Source: Candidatus Moraniibacteriota bacterium (GTDB taxonomy: Bacteria; Patescibacteriota; Minisyncoccia; Moranbacterales; UBA11712). Taken from it: a stretch of 33,078 nt of DNA. Positions 1 to 6,150 of this stretch are shown here, in pieces. A program made the position numbers and the translations under genes. The number at the start of each line of letters is the position of its first letter. Within the stretch, counting starts at the first letter, position 1. The notes beneath the pieces are model-generated. The model worked only from the letters and a program-made list of their open reading frames with translations. It did no database searches and was not told the origin of the DNA. The stretch is from the NCBI GenBank assembly GCA_028716005.1, contig JAQUQQ010000005.1, positions 1 through 33,078 on the forward strand. Reading direction: 5' to 3'.

Positions 1-271
1 TGATTTCTCCTTTCGAGTTTTTTATGCCCGCGTCCATGGCCGCAGTTTGCCCGAACCATTTGCGCTGAACAATGAGTTTCAGCGGACTCAAGGTTCTCGC
101 GATTTCCCTTGTCTTGTCCGTGCTGCCATCATCAATGAAAACAATTTCAAAAGTCTTGCCGAGCGCCCGCAAGGCTTCGACAATTTTCCGGTGGAGCTCT
201 TTGACGTTCCCCTCTTCGTTGTAGAGAGGAACAACTATGGATAGATATGGTTTAGCGCTGGTATTTTCCAT
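1..271 (-). CDS. GT2 family glycosyltransferase, N-terminal part (runs off left edge)
   Basis: Translating the reverse strand from the ATG at 271-269 gives an open frame to position 1, so the gene is 3'-truncated by the window edge and is missing from the ORF track. The start reads MENTSAKPYLSIVVPLYNEE, followed by FEIVFIDDGSTDKT and then FGQTAAMDAGI. These are the nucleotide-sugar-binding N-terminal motifs of GT2 GT-A enzymes, and the FGQTAAM stretch is typical of the DPM1/GtrB/ArnC-like group that charges polyprenyl phosphate. It is divergent from the GT-C gene at 341, with about 70 bp between the starts. Acceptor and sugar cannot be told. The DxD motif and any membrane segments lie outside the window. 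Confidence 0.85.
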   Translation of the reverse strand, partial: MENTSAKPYLSIVVPLYNEEGNVKELHRKIVEALRALGKTFEIVFIDDGSTDKTREIARTLSPLKLIVQRKWFGQTAAMDAGIKNSKGEI

Positions 272-340
272 ATTTTTATGATAACCTAAAAAAGTATTTA
301 AGGCAATGAAATAAGCTTTGTTTGTTTGGTTTGCGACATT

Positions 341-1933
341 ATGATCTCTGAAACAAAATTATCACATAACAAGTTTCTTCTGTCAACAATAATTGTTTTA
401 GCTTTCGCGGCCAGCTTGGCCACATGCTATTTCGCGACCCCGTCCGTTTTCGGCGGCCGCGACCAGGGAGCCATCGCCACCGCCGCCATTGAACTCTCGA
501 AGAACAAATCTTTCACATTTTCCGCGTCGGCTTCAGCGGAACTTTTTCAAAAATACGGCCCCGGAAAAGCGCTCAATTATCCCGGATTTGACTATACTAA
601 AGACGGAAAATTGATCACCCGATTTCCGAAAGCCTATGTCGCCTACCTGGCCGCTTTCTATGCCGCGCTCGGACTGAAAGGACTTCAATACGCCAACTTT
701 CTTCCTCTCACCTTGTTTTTGATCTTGTTTTGGCTGACGCTCCGCCGTTTTTTCCCTGAAAGAATTTCTTTTCTCGGATTTCTCATCGCCGCGACATTTT
801 TCCCTTTTCTCTGGTTCGCCAAATACACGCTCACTGAAATTTTCATGCTTTTTCTCGTTTGGACGGGAATATATTTTCTGATTCTTTTTCGTAGGTGTCC
901 GACACCTACGAGCGCAAAAGGAGTCCGACACCTACAAATTTCTTTGGTCTTTTTCGCCCTTTCGGCGCTTACCCGAATCGAAGGAATTGTTTTCTTCTTG
1001 ATTGCCGCCGGATATATTTATATCCTGAATAGAAAAAAAATAATCTCGCTCCCGAAAACTTTTCTCAAGAATTTGCTGATAATAGTTATAATTTTTGCGG
1101 CGCTTTATTTTTATCTGGACTTTCCGGCCCTTTTCGACAGCGCCAAAAACATAGCAAAAGCCTTTTTGCCAAATTCTGCCAAAGACTCCTCTCCTTCCGC
1201 CAGCTTATATTCGCACCTTGCGAAAATATTTGCGAGTTATAATATTTTGGTCTATCTCATTCTCGGCCTTTTCGGAATTGGCTGGCTCGCGAAAAATATC
1301 AAAACAAAATGGCTGAAGCCGGAACTTATTCCCGCGCTTATCACCTTTCCCGCTTTTTTCTATCTCATTTCACCCATGATCTCGCTTGATGACCCTTGGA
1401 TGCTGCGGCGGTTTGTTTTTGCCGTTTTCCCGGTTCTTATTTTTTATACGATATATCTCCTCAACCGGTTTTTCTACCATAAAATTTTTCTTTATATCAC
1501 GCTCATCGCTCTTGTCGCATCGAACAGTGTCATAACCTGGCGCTTCCTCACTCTTTCGGAAAACAAGGAACTTTTGCCCCAAATTGAAACAATTTCCAAA
1601 AAATTCGGCCCGAATGATTTGATTTTGGTCGATCGCCTTGCCACCGGCAGCGGATTTTCACTCATGTCAGAACCGCTCAGGACGGTTTTTGGGAAAAACG
1701 CCGTATATTTTTTCAACGCCGATGATTTGAAATTTCTTGACCGGACAAAATACAAAAATATATATTTGGCTGTTCCGGCGGAAGATCAGAAAAATTGGTA
1801 TAGCGATATCGAAAAGGTTCCCGCAGGATTTTCGGTGATCACCAACAATTTTCTTGAACCATCCGAAAAAAAATTCGGCCTCGCTGTCAACACGGAATAT
1901 AAAGGCGCAGTCGTTTTTTGGAAAGTGAAATAG
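341..1933 (+). CDS. GT-C type membrane glycosyltransferase (ArnT/PMT-like), carrying a REP-like insert
   Basis: A polytopic membrane protein of about 530 residues. The first hydrophobic helix (residues ~14-34) is followed by an outer loop with GGRDQGAIATAA, whose acidic residue sits where GT-C enzymes of the GT39/GT83 (PMT/ArnT) type keep their catalytic Asp. About ten further hydrophobic stretches and SALTRIEG support this family, and a soluble C-terminal tail of about 130 residues follows. Such enzymes move a sugar from a polyprenyl-phosphate carrier to an acceptor on the outer membrane face. The track starts at TTG 326; I prefer ATG 341, because the TTG extension adds only five residues. 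No SD is visible for either. Near residue 184 a loop (RRCPTPTSAKGVRHLQ) is encoded by a palindromic insertion that keeps the frame. Sugar and acceptor are unknown. Confidence 0.72.
   Translation: MISETKLSHNKFLLSTIIVLAFAASLATCYFATPSVFGGRDQGAIATAAIELSKNKSFTFSASASAELFQKYGPGKALNYPGFDYTKDGKLITRFPKAYVAYLAAFYAALGLKGLQYANFLPLTLFLILFWLTLRRFFPERISFLGFLIAATFFPFLWFAKYTLTEIFMLFLVWTGIYFLILFRRCPTPTSAKGVRHLQISLVFFALSALTRIEGIVFFLIAAGYIYILNRKKIISLPKTFLKNLLIIVIIFAALYFYLDFPALFDSAKNIAKAFLPNSAKDSSPSASLYSHLAKIFASYNILVYLILGLFGIGWLAKNIKTKWLKPELIPALITFPAFFYLISPMISLDDPWMLRRFVFAVFPVLIFYTIYLLNRFFYHKIFLYITLIALVASNSVITWRFLTLSENKELLPQIETISKKFGPNDLILVDRLATGSGFSLMSEPLRTVFGKNAVYFFNADDLKFLDRTKYKNIYLAVPAEDQKNWYSDIEKVPAGFSVITNNFLEPSEKKFGLAVNTEYKGAVVFWKVK
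891..935. repeat. REP-like palindromic element inside the GT-C gene
   Basis: The 19-bp palindrome gtaggtgtccgacacctac (891-909; 9-bp arms around one base) is followed after 13 bases by a second half copy, gtccgacacctac (923-935), identical to 897-909. The first arm could pair with either downstream copy. The element lies in a coding region and stays in frame. I see no second copy in this window. It resembles the short palindromes mobilised by RAYT/Y1-type transposases; that link is an inference. Confidence 0.65.
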
Positions 1934-2041
1934 ACTCACGAATTAAGAGCTAATTATAGCGAATATGAACAAATAGCATATGGTGTTTGAAGGTTCGCTC
2001 TTATTAGTGTTTAATCCGTTCCTAATTAACGAGTTATTATT

Positions 2042-2968
2042 ATGAAAATTCTTGTCACAGGCGGAGCTGGATTTATCGGCTCTCATTTGGTCGAGGCTCT
2101 CGTTGAAAAAAAACACCGGGTTTTTGTGGTGGACAATTTGAGCTCCGGATTCAAAAAAAACGTCAATCCGAAAGCAAAATTTTTCCGCGCCGATCTCACA
2201 AACCACAAAAAAATCGAAGTTATCATAAAAAAAGAAAAACCGGAGATCATTTTCCATCTCGCCGCCCAAATTGATGTCCGAAAATCAGTGGCAGATCCGG
2301 TTTTTGACGCGAGGAGCAATATCTTGGCCAGCGTGAACCTCGTGAATCTCGCCCACCAATATAAAGTGAAAAAATTTATTTTCTCCTCAACCGGCGGCGC
2401 GATTTATGGCGATACGGAAAGCCGTCCCACTGGCGAAAAGGAGCCCGAATGGCCTCTTTCTCCCTATGGGATCGCGAAATTGACCATCGACAAATTCTTG
2501 TTTTACTACCATGAAGTCCATGGTCTCAATTTCGTGTCTCTGCGCTATGGGAACGTTTATGGTCCGCGCCAGAACCCGCACGGAGAAGCCGGCGTTGTCG
2601 CCATATTTCTGAACAAAATGCTGAATGGCGACCAGCCAATCATCAACGGCTCGGGAAAACAGACCCGCGATTATGTTTATGTAGGCGATGTCGTGAACGC
2701 GAATCTCCTGGCCTTCAAAAATTTCAAAAAATCAGGCATATATAACGTCGGCACCGGGAAAGAGACGGATGTCAACCAATTGTTCCGAGAAATCAACCGC
2801 CATTTCGGAAAAAAATTCAAGGAATCCCACGGTCCGGCCAAGATGGGGGAACAAAAAACCAGTTGCCTGTCATTCGCGAAAATAAGAAAAGATTTCGGCT
2901 GGACGCCAAGCGTGAATTTCGATACCGGCATCAAAAAAACATTTGAATGGTTTCGAAATAATTCTTAG
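2042..2968 (+). CDS. NAD-dependent nucleotide-sugar epimerase (GalE-like extended SDR)
   Basis: An extended short-chain dehydrogenase of 308 residues, the usual length. The Rossmann dinucleotide site is GGAGFIG (residues 7-13). The substrate-site Ser/Thr block is SSTGGAIYG, and the catalytic pair is in YGIAK (YxxxK). RYGNVYGPRQNP and a C-terminal RDYVYVGD segment are typical of UDP-hexose 4-epimerases and close relatives. It probably inverts C4 of an NDP-sugar in the cytoplasm. HldD (ADP-heptose 6-epimerase) is an alternative because ADP-heptose genes follow, but the motifs look more like GalE. It is preceded by about 110 bp of AT-rich DNA and the ATG has no SD. The first 50 bases closely match the start of the gene at 14553. 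Confidence 0.8.
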   Translation: MKILVTGGAGFIGSHLVEALVEKKHRVFVVDNLSSGFKKNVNPKAKFFRADLTNHKKIEVIIKKEKPEIIFHLAAQIDVRKSVADPVFDARSNILASVNLVNLAHQYKVKKFIFSSTGGAIYGDTESRPTGEKEPEWPLSPYGIAKLTIDKFLFYYHEVHGLNFVSLRYGNVYGPRQNPHGEAGVVAIFLNKMLNGDQPIINGSGKQTRDYVYVGDVVNANLLAFKNFKKSGIYNVGTGKETDVNQLFREINRHFGKKFKESHGPAKMGEQKTSCLSFAKIRKDFGWTPSVNFDTGIKKTFEWFRNNS

Positions 2969-3026
2969 CTTTCTTCTATGAAGAATAAACTGGTTGAAAC
3001 TGAAAAGTATTTATAATTTTTTTTAT

Positions 3027-4106
3027 ATGCTAACCACGAATCGCGCCAAAGAAATCCTGAAGAAAGCCAAAAAATCGCCCGTCCTCGCCTGCGGCGATGT
3101 GATGCTCGACGCTTATCTCACCGGGCCTGTCGAAAGATTTTCCCAGGAAGCTCCGGTTCCCGTGATCCGGGTTGACGATGAACAATTTTTTCCGGGAGGC
3201 GCCGGCAATGCCGCCAGCTGCATGGCTGCCATCGGGCTTGCTCCGCATCTCGTGGGAGTGATCGGAGAAAAAGGACGAATCAAATACGCGGACGTCATGG
3301 AGGAGGAATACAAAAAATGCGGAATAATCACCCATTTTAGTGTCGATCCGAACCGCAAAACCACGCTCAAATTGAGAGTGAAGGCGATAAAAACCACCAC
3401 CCAGCACGTCGCCCGGGTGGATATGGAAGACACCCGCCCCTTGAGTCAGGAAAAAGAAAATGAAATATCGGCATACCTCGAGAGCCTCGCCAAGGAGCTG
3501 AAACCGGCGGCTGTTTCCATTCATGATTACGCGAAAGGTTTTCTCACGGAAAAAGTCTTTCGTAAAACAATCGACATTTCGAGTGAAAAAAATATCCCCG
3601 TTTTTGCCGATCTCAAACAGAACACTTTCGTGAAATATAAAAGCTTCATAAAGAAACCCGAACTTTTTTTTCTGAAGCCCAACCGGGTGGAATCCGCCGA
3701 GACAGCCAAGATCATGGGCGGCTTTGACAAAGACGGCACAACTGACAAGGAAATAATCGAAATCGCCCGCATTATCCAAAAAGAAATCCCGATTCATATT
3801 TTCATAACCAGAGGAAAAAAAGGATCGGTCTATTTCGATCCCGGAAAAGAGCCGTATTTTGTCCGGCCCGAAGAAGTTGAAGAGCAGTTTGACATCGCCG
3901 GAGCCGGAGACACGGTCGCCGCGCTGCTCATCGCCTCGCGCCTCGGCGGCGCGACGATGCCCGAGGCCCTCGAGCTCGCCACTGCCGCTTCACAAGTCGC
4001 CATCCGAAAATTCGGCACATCGGTCGTGACGGAAAATGAATTATTAAATTGGATCGGAGAGCAAACATTCAATGTTGAGGGAACACCAACATCGAATGTT
4101 GAATAA
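3027..4106 (+). CDS. rfaE1: D-glycero-beta-D-manno-heptose-7-phosphate kinase (RfaE1/HldE N-domain type)
   Basis: A PfkB/ribokinase-family sugar kinase. The N-terminal block LACGDVMLDAYLTGPVERFSQEAPVPVIRV is characteristic of RfaE1. PfkB signature 1 is GGAGNAA (residues ~58-64), and signature 2 is DIAGAGDTVAALL (~289), with the catalytic-base Asp in GAGD. The enzyme phosphorylates C1 of D-glycero-D-manno-heptose 7-phosphate for the ADP-heptose pathway. It stands alone, not fused to the adenylyltransferase; the matching nucleotidyltransferase is at 4736. The track start is TTG 2994; I prefer ATG 3027, which gives 359 residues and starts just before the family domain. A TATAAT at 3012-3017 lies so close to this ATG that a near-leaderless transcript is possible. 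The last residues (TFNVEGTPTSNVE) come from a hairpin repeat at the 3' end. Confidence 0.88.
   Translation: MLTTNRAKEILKKAKKSPVLACGDVMLDAYLTGPVERFSQEAPVPVIRVDDEQFFPGGAGNAASCMAAIGLAPHLVGVIGEKGRIKYADVMEEEYKKCGIITHFSVDPNRKTTLKLRVKAIKTTTQHVARVDMEDTRPLSQEKENEISAYLESLAKELKPAAVSIHDYAKGFLTEKVFRKTIDISSEKNIPVFADLKQNTFVKYKSFIKKPELFFLKPNRVESAETAKIMGGFDKDGTTDKEIIEIARIIQKEIPIHIFITRGKKGSVYFDPGKEPYFVRPEEVEEQFDIAGAGDTVAALLIASRLGGATMPEALELATAASQVAIRKFGTSVVTENELLNWIGEQTFNVEGTPTSNVE
4064..4100. repeat. 14-bp-arm hairpin (REP-like) at the 3' end of the kinase gene
   Basis: Arms aacattcaatgttg (4064-4077) and caacatcgaatgtt (4087-4100) are complementary at 13 of 14 positions around a 9-base loop. Each arm is itself nearly palindromic. 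The hairpin overlaps the last coding codons of the kinase, ends just before its TAA stop, and has no T tract, so a repeat insertion is likelier than an intrinsic terminator. Confidence 0.6.
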
Positions 4107-4109
4107 CTT

Positions 4110-4661
4110 ATGAAAAAAATAATCTTTCTCGATCGCGACGGAACAATCAACGTCGACCACAAATACGTCTTTGAAATCGAAAAATTTGAATTCGAAAAAA
4201 ATGTGGTTCCCGCCCTCCAGCTTCTTCGCGATCACAATTTCGAATTCATCATCGTGACAAATCAGTCCGGAATCGGTCGCGGATATTATACCGAGGATGA
4301 CTATCAAAAATTCAACGGTCACGTCGTCGGAGAACTCAAAAAAAACGGCATAAATATCTTGAAATCATATTTTTCCCCTTTTCATCCCGAGGGAATCGGA
4401 AAATACAAAAAAGCTTCCCATTGCCGCAAGCCGGAGCCGGGGATGCTCGAAGAGGCCGAAAAAGATTTTCCCATAGACAATTCGAAATCGTGGATCATCG
4501 GCGACAAATGGGCGGACGTGAAATGCGGAAAAAATTTTGGAATCAAATCAATTCTGGTTCTTCGCGGAAAAGCCGGCGCGGACGAAAAGCACAAAACGGA
4601 CGTGGAATACATCGCCGAAGATCTGCTCGACGCCGCAAAATTCATAATTCAATACAAATGA
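4110..4661 (+). CDS. gmhB: D-glycero-beta-D-manno-heptose-1,7-bisphosphate 7-phosphatase (GmhB-like HAD)
   Basis: A HAD phosphatase of 183 residues, the usual GmhB size. Motif I is FLDRDGTIN (Asp8 nucleophile, Asp10), motif II is TNQSGIGRG, then CRKPEPGM and IGDKWADVKCG for motifs III/IV. It removes the C7 phosphate from heptose 1,7-bisphosphate between the kinase (3027) and the adenylyltransferase (4736), starting 3 bp after the kinase stop. The GmhB zinc loop normally carries C-x-H...C-x-C. Here it reads SPFHPEG...SHCRKP, so only one His and one Cys are kept. The paralogue at 13096 keeps the full set. Activity may therefore be zinc-independent or on a different histidinol-phosphatase-like substrate. 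Confidence 0.85.
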   Translation: MKKIIFLDRDGTINVDHKYVFEIEKFEFEKNVVPALQLLRDHNFEFIIVTNQSGIGRGYYTEDDYQKFNGHVVGELKKNGINILKSYFSPFHPEGIGKYKKASHCRKPEPGMLEEAEKDFPIDNSKSWIIGDKWADVKCGKNFGIKSILVLRGKAGADEKHKTDVEYIAEDLLDAAKFIIQYK

Positions 4662-4669
4662 TTCGTATA

Positions 4670-4730
4670 TTCGTAAATAATTCGCCACCGCCTTGGCGGG
4701 GTCCCGCCCCGGCGGGATAGTTCGTAGATA
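4670..4730. repeat. GC-rich double hairpin flanked by short direct repeats
   Basis: In the gap before rfaE2, two GC-rich palindromes stand back to back: ccgcc-tt-ggcgg (4688-4699) and cccgcc-cc-ggcggg (4703-4716). The sequences on either side, ttcgtaaata (4670-4679) and ttcgtagata (4721-4730), match at 9 of 10 bases like a target duplication. There is no T tract, so it is a BIME/REP-like insertion rather than a plain terminator; it may still affect the mRNA between gmhB and rfaE2. Confidence 0.55.
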
Positions 4731-4735
4731 AATCC

Positions 4736-5221
4736 ATGAACCACAAAGAAAAAATCAAATCACTCGATGAAATTCTCGCAATCGTCAAAAAAGCGAAAGC
4801 CGAAGGCAAAAAAATAGTCACGACGAACGGTTCTTTCGATCTTTTTCACGCCGGCCACATTGATCTTCTCGAAAAAGCCAAAGACAAAGGCGACGTCTTG
4901 ATCGTAGGCGTGAACAGCGACAAATCGGTGAAAGAATACAAAAAAAAGCCGGGCCGGCCGATAATCCCCGATAAATACCGGGCCGAGCTCCTGGCGGCTA
5001 TCATGTATGTCGACTATGTTTTCATTTTCGACGATCTCATTCCCAACCTCTGGCTTGAAAAAATCCGCCCCGACGTCCACGCGAACAGCGCCGAATACGG
5101 CGCCAATTGCGTCGAAACGGAAGTTCTTGACCAATACGGTGGAGAACTTTTTCTTGTTCCTAAAGAAGATATTCCCCTTTCGACCTCCGGCATAGAAGCG
5201 AAAATAAAAGCGGAGAAATAG
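4736..5221 (+). CDS. rfaE2: D-glycero-beta-D-manno-heptose 1-phosphate adenylyltransferase (RfaE2/HldE C-domain type)
   Basis: A cytidylyltransferase-fold nucleotidyltransferase of 161 residues. TTNGSFDLFHAGHIDLLEKAK contains the HxGH nucleotide-binding motif, followed by LIVGVNSDKSVK and GRPIIPDKYRAELLAA, as in RfaE2 proteins. The C-terminal LSTSGI corresponds to the family's STT-like ending. It should transfer AMP from ATP to heptose 1-phosphate, giving ADP-heptose. The usual VKGGDY region is changed to HANSAEY, so a TagD-like (glycerol-3-phosphate) or other pentitol/heptose specificity cannot be excluded, but kinase and GmhB next door favour heptose. It ends only 3 bp before the oppositely oriented phosphoesterase gene, so transcripts must end inside coding sequence. 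Confidence 0.82.
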   Translation: MNHKEKIKSLDEILAIVKKAKAEGKKIVTTNGSFDLFHAGHIDLLEKAKDKGDVLIVGVNSDKSVKEYKKKPGRPIIPDKYRAELLAAIMYVDYVFIFDDLIPNLWLEKIRPDVHANSAEYGANCVETEVLDQYGGELFLVPKEDIPLSTSGIEAKIKAEK

Positions 5222-5224
5222 CAG

Positions 5225-6133
5225 CTACTTCCTAAACGAAAAAGAATTCAATTTTTTTCCGGTGGTCGCCGAATATAGTTCGGTGACAATTTTTTTCTTG
5301 CTTGTCTTCACGATGAGAAAATGTTTTTCGAGATTATAATATTCGCTCAATCCCTCTTGAGGGGCGGCGTAAGCTATTGAATCGGTATTGCCGACCGTGA
5401 ATTGATAAATCGACTTGGTTGCCCCCGAAAAAACAGATGAGTCGATTTTTTTTCTCGAGAAAATATGCTCATGTCCGGAAAAAACGGCCGTCACCTTGTG
5501 CCGGTCGAGGATTTCCCATAACGCGTCCCGTTCCGCCGGATATACGTCAAGCGCGCTTCCGATATGCGAACTCACCGGAAACGCCGGCATATGAAAAAAG
5601 ACGAACACGTTCATTTTTTTGTTTCTGGAAAGGTCCTGCTCCAGCCAATTGCGCTGATTGGAATCAACGGCATAATCATTCGGCTTGGAACTGTTCAAAA
5701 CGACGAAATGGGAATCGCCCTTGTTGAAAGCGTACGCCAACTCGGAATAGTTTTCCGGTCCGTTCGTCGGAAGATTGAAAACTGATTGCCACAAAGCATC
5801 CGCTCCGGAATATAGGCGGTCGTGGTTTCCCATTACCGCGTATGTTTTCTTGTAGATCGGCGACATCGCGCTCTTCCAGGAATTGAAGTTCGAAAGACAG
5901 GAATCGTCGTCGTAACAGTCACCTTTCAAATCCCCCATCGCAACCACCGCCTGGACTTTCTTTTTCTTGATCTGCTTGACGGCCGTTTGCAAAGAGCCGT
6001 TTGCGATTCCGGCTTCAAATCTTTGTGTGTCTCCCATCACGGCAAAAGTCGTAGCCAGCGAATTGGACGCCGCGCCAAATAATCCGCCAAAAAATAAGGC
6101 GGCGGCGGCGAGTGCAAGAATAGTTTTGCTCAT
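5225..6133 (-). CDS. Secreted calcineurin-like metallophosphoesterase
   Basis: A 302-residue protein. The N-terminal sequence MSKTILALAAAALFFGGLFGAASNSLA is a signal peptide with a likely cut after SLA, so the enzyme acts outside the membrane. Metal-ligand motifs of the calcineurin-like fold follow in order: VMGDTQ, VVAMGDLKGD, VMGNHDR, FFHMPAF and SGHEHIFSR. This order matches purple-acid-phosphatase-like single-domain enzymes. The substrate is unknown; phosphate on an exported glycan or a lipid carrier would fit the locus. It lies 17 bp downstream of the GT2-GT9 gene on the same strand, so the two are probably cotranscribed. The ATG has no SD. Confidence 0.83.
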   Translation of the reverse strand: MSKTILALAAAALFFGGLFGAASNSLATTFAVMGDTQRFEAGIANGSLQTAVKQIKKKKVQAVVAMGDLKGDCYDDDSCLSNFNSWKSAMSPIYKKTYAVMGNHDRLYSGADALWQSVFNLPTNGPENYSELAYAFNKGDSHFVVLNSSKPNDYAVDSNQRNWLEQDLSRNKKMNVFVFFHMPAFPVSSHIGSALDVYPAERDALWEILDRHKVTAVFSGHEHIFSRKKIDSSVFSGATKSIYQFTVGNTDSIAYAAPQEGLSEYYNLEKHFLIVKTSKKKIVTELYSATTGKKLNSFSFRK

Positions 6134-6150
6134 TTTTTTATTTTTAATTT

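Noticed and set aside
1944-2003. Inverted repeat taagagc...gctctta before the first epimerase
   Set aside because: Only 7-bp arms separated by 46 bases in AT-rich DNA; no more than chance would give.
2042-2968. HldD (ADP-heptose 6-epimerase)
   Set aside because: Position next to ADP-heptose genes is tempting, but SSTGGAIYG and RYGNVYGPRQNP follow the GalE-like pattern.
3030-3797. 255-residue minus-strand ORF
   Set aside because: It lies wholly inside the rfaE1 kinase gene on the other strand, is rich in Phe from antisense poly-A, and has no recognisable motif.
4736-5221. TagD-type glycerol-3-phosphate cytidylyltransferase
   Set aside because: Same fold and HxGH motif, but gene context with RfaE1 and GmhB and the LSTSGI ending fit RfaE2 better. 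Kept as an alternative only.
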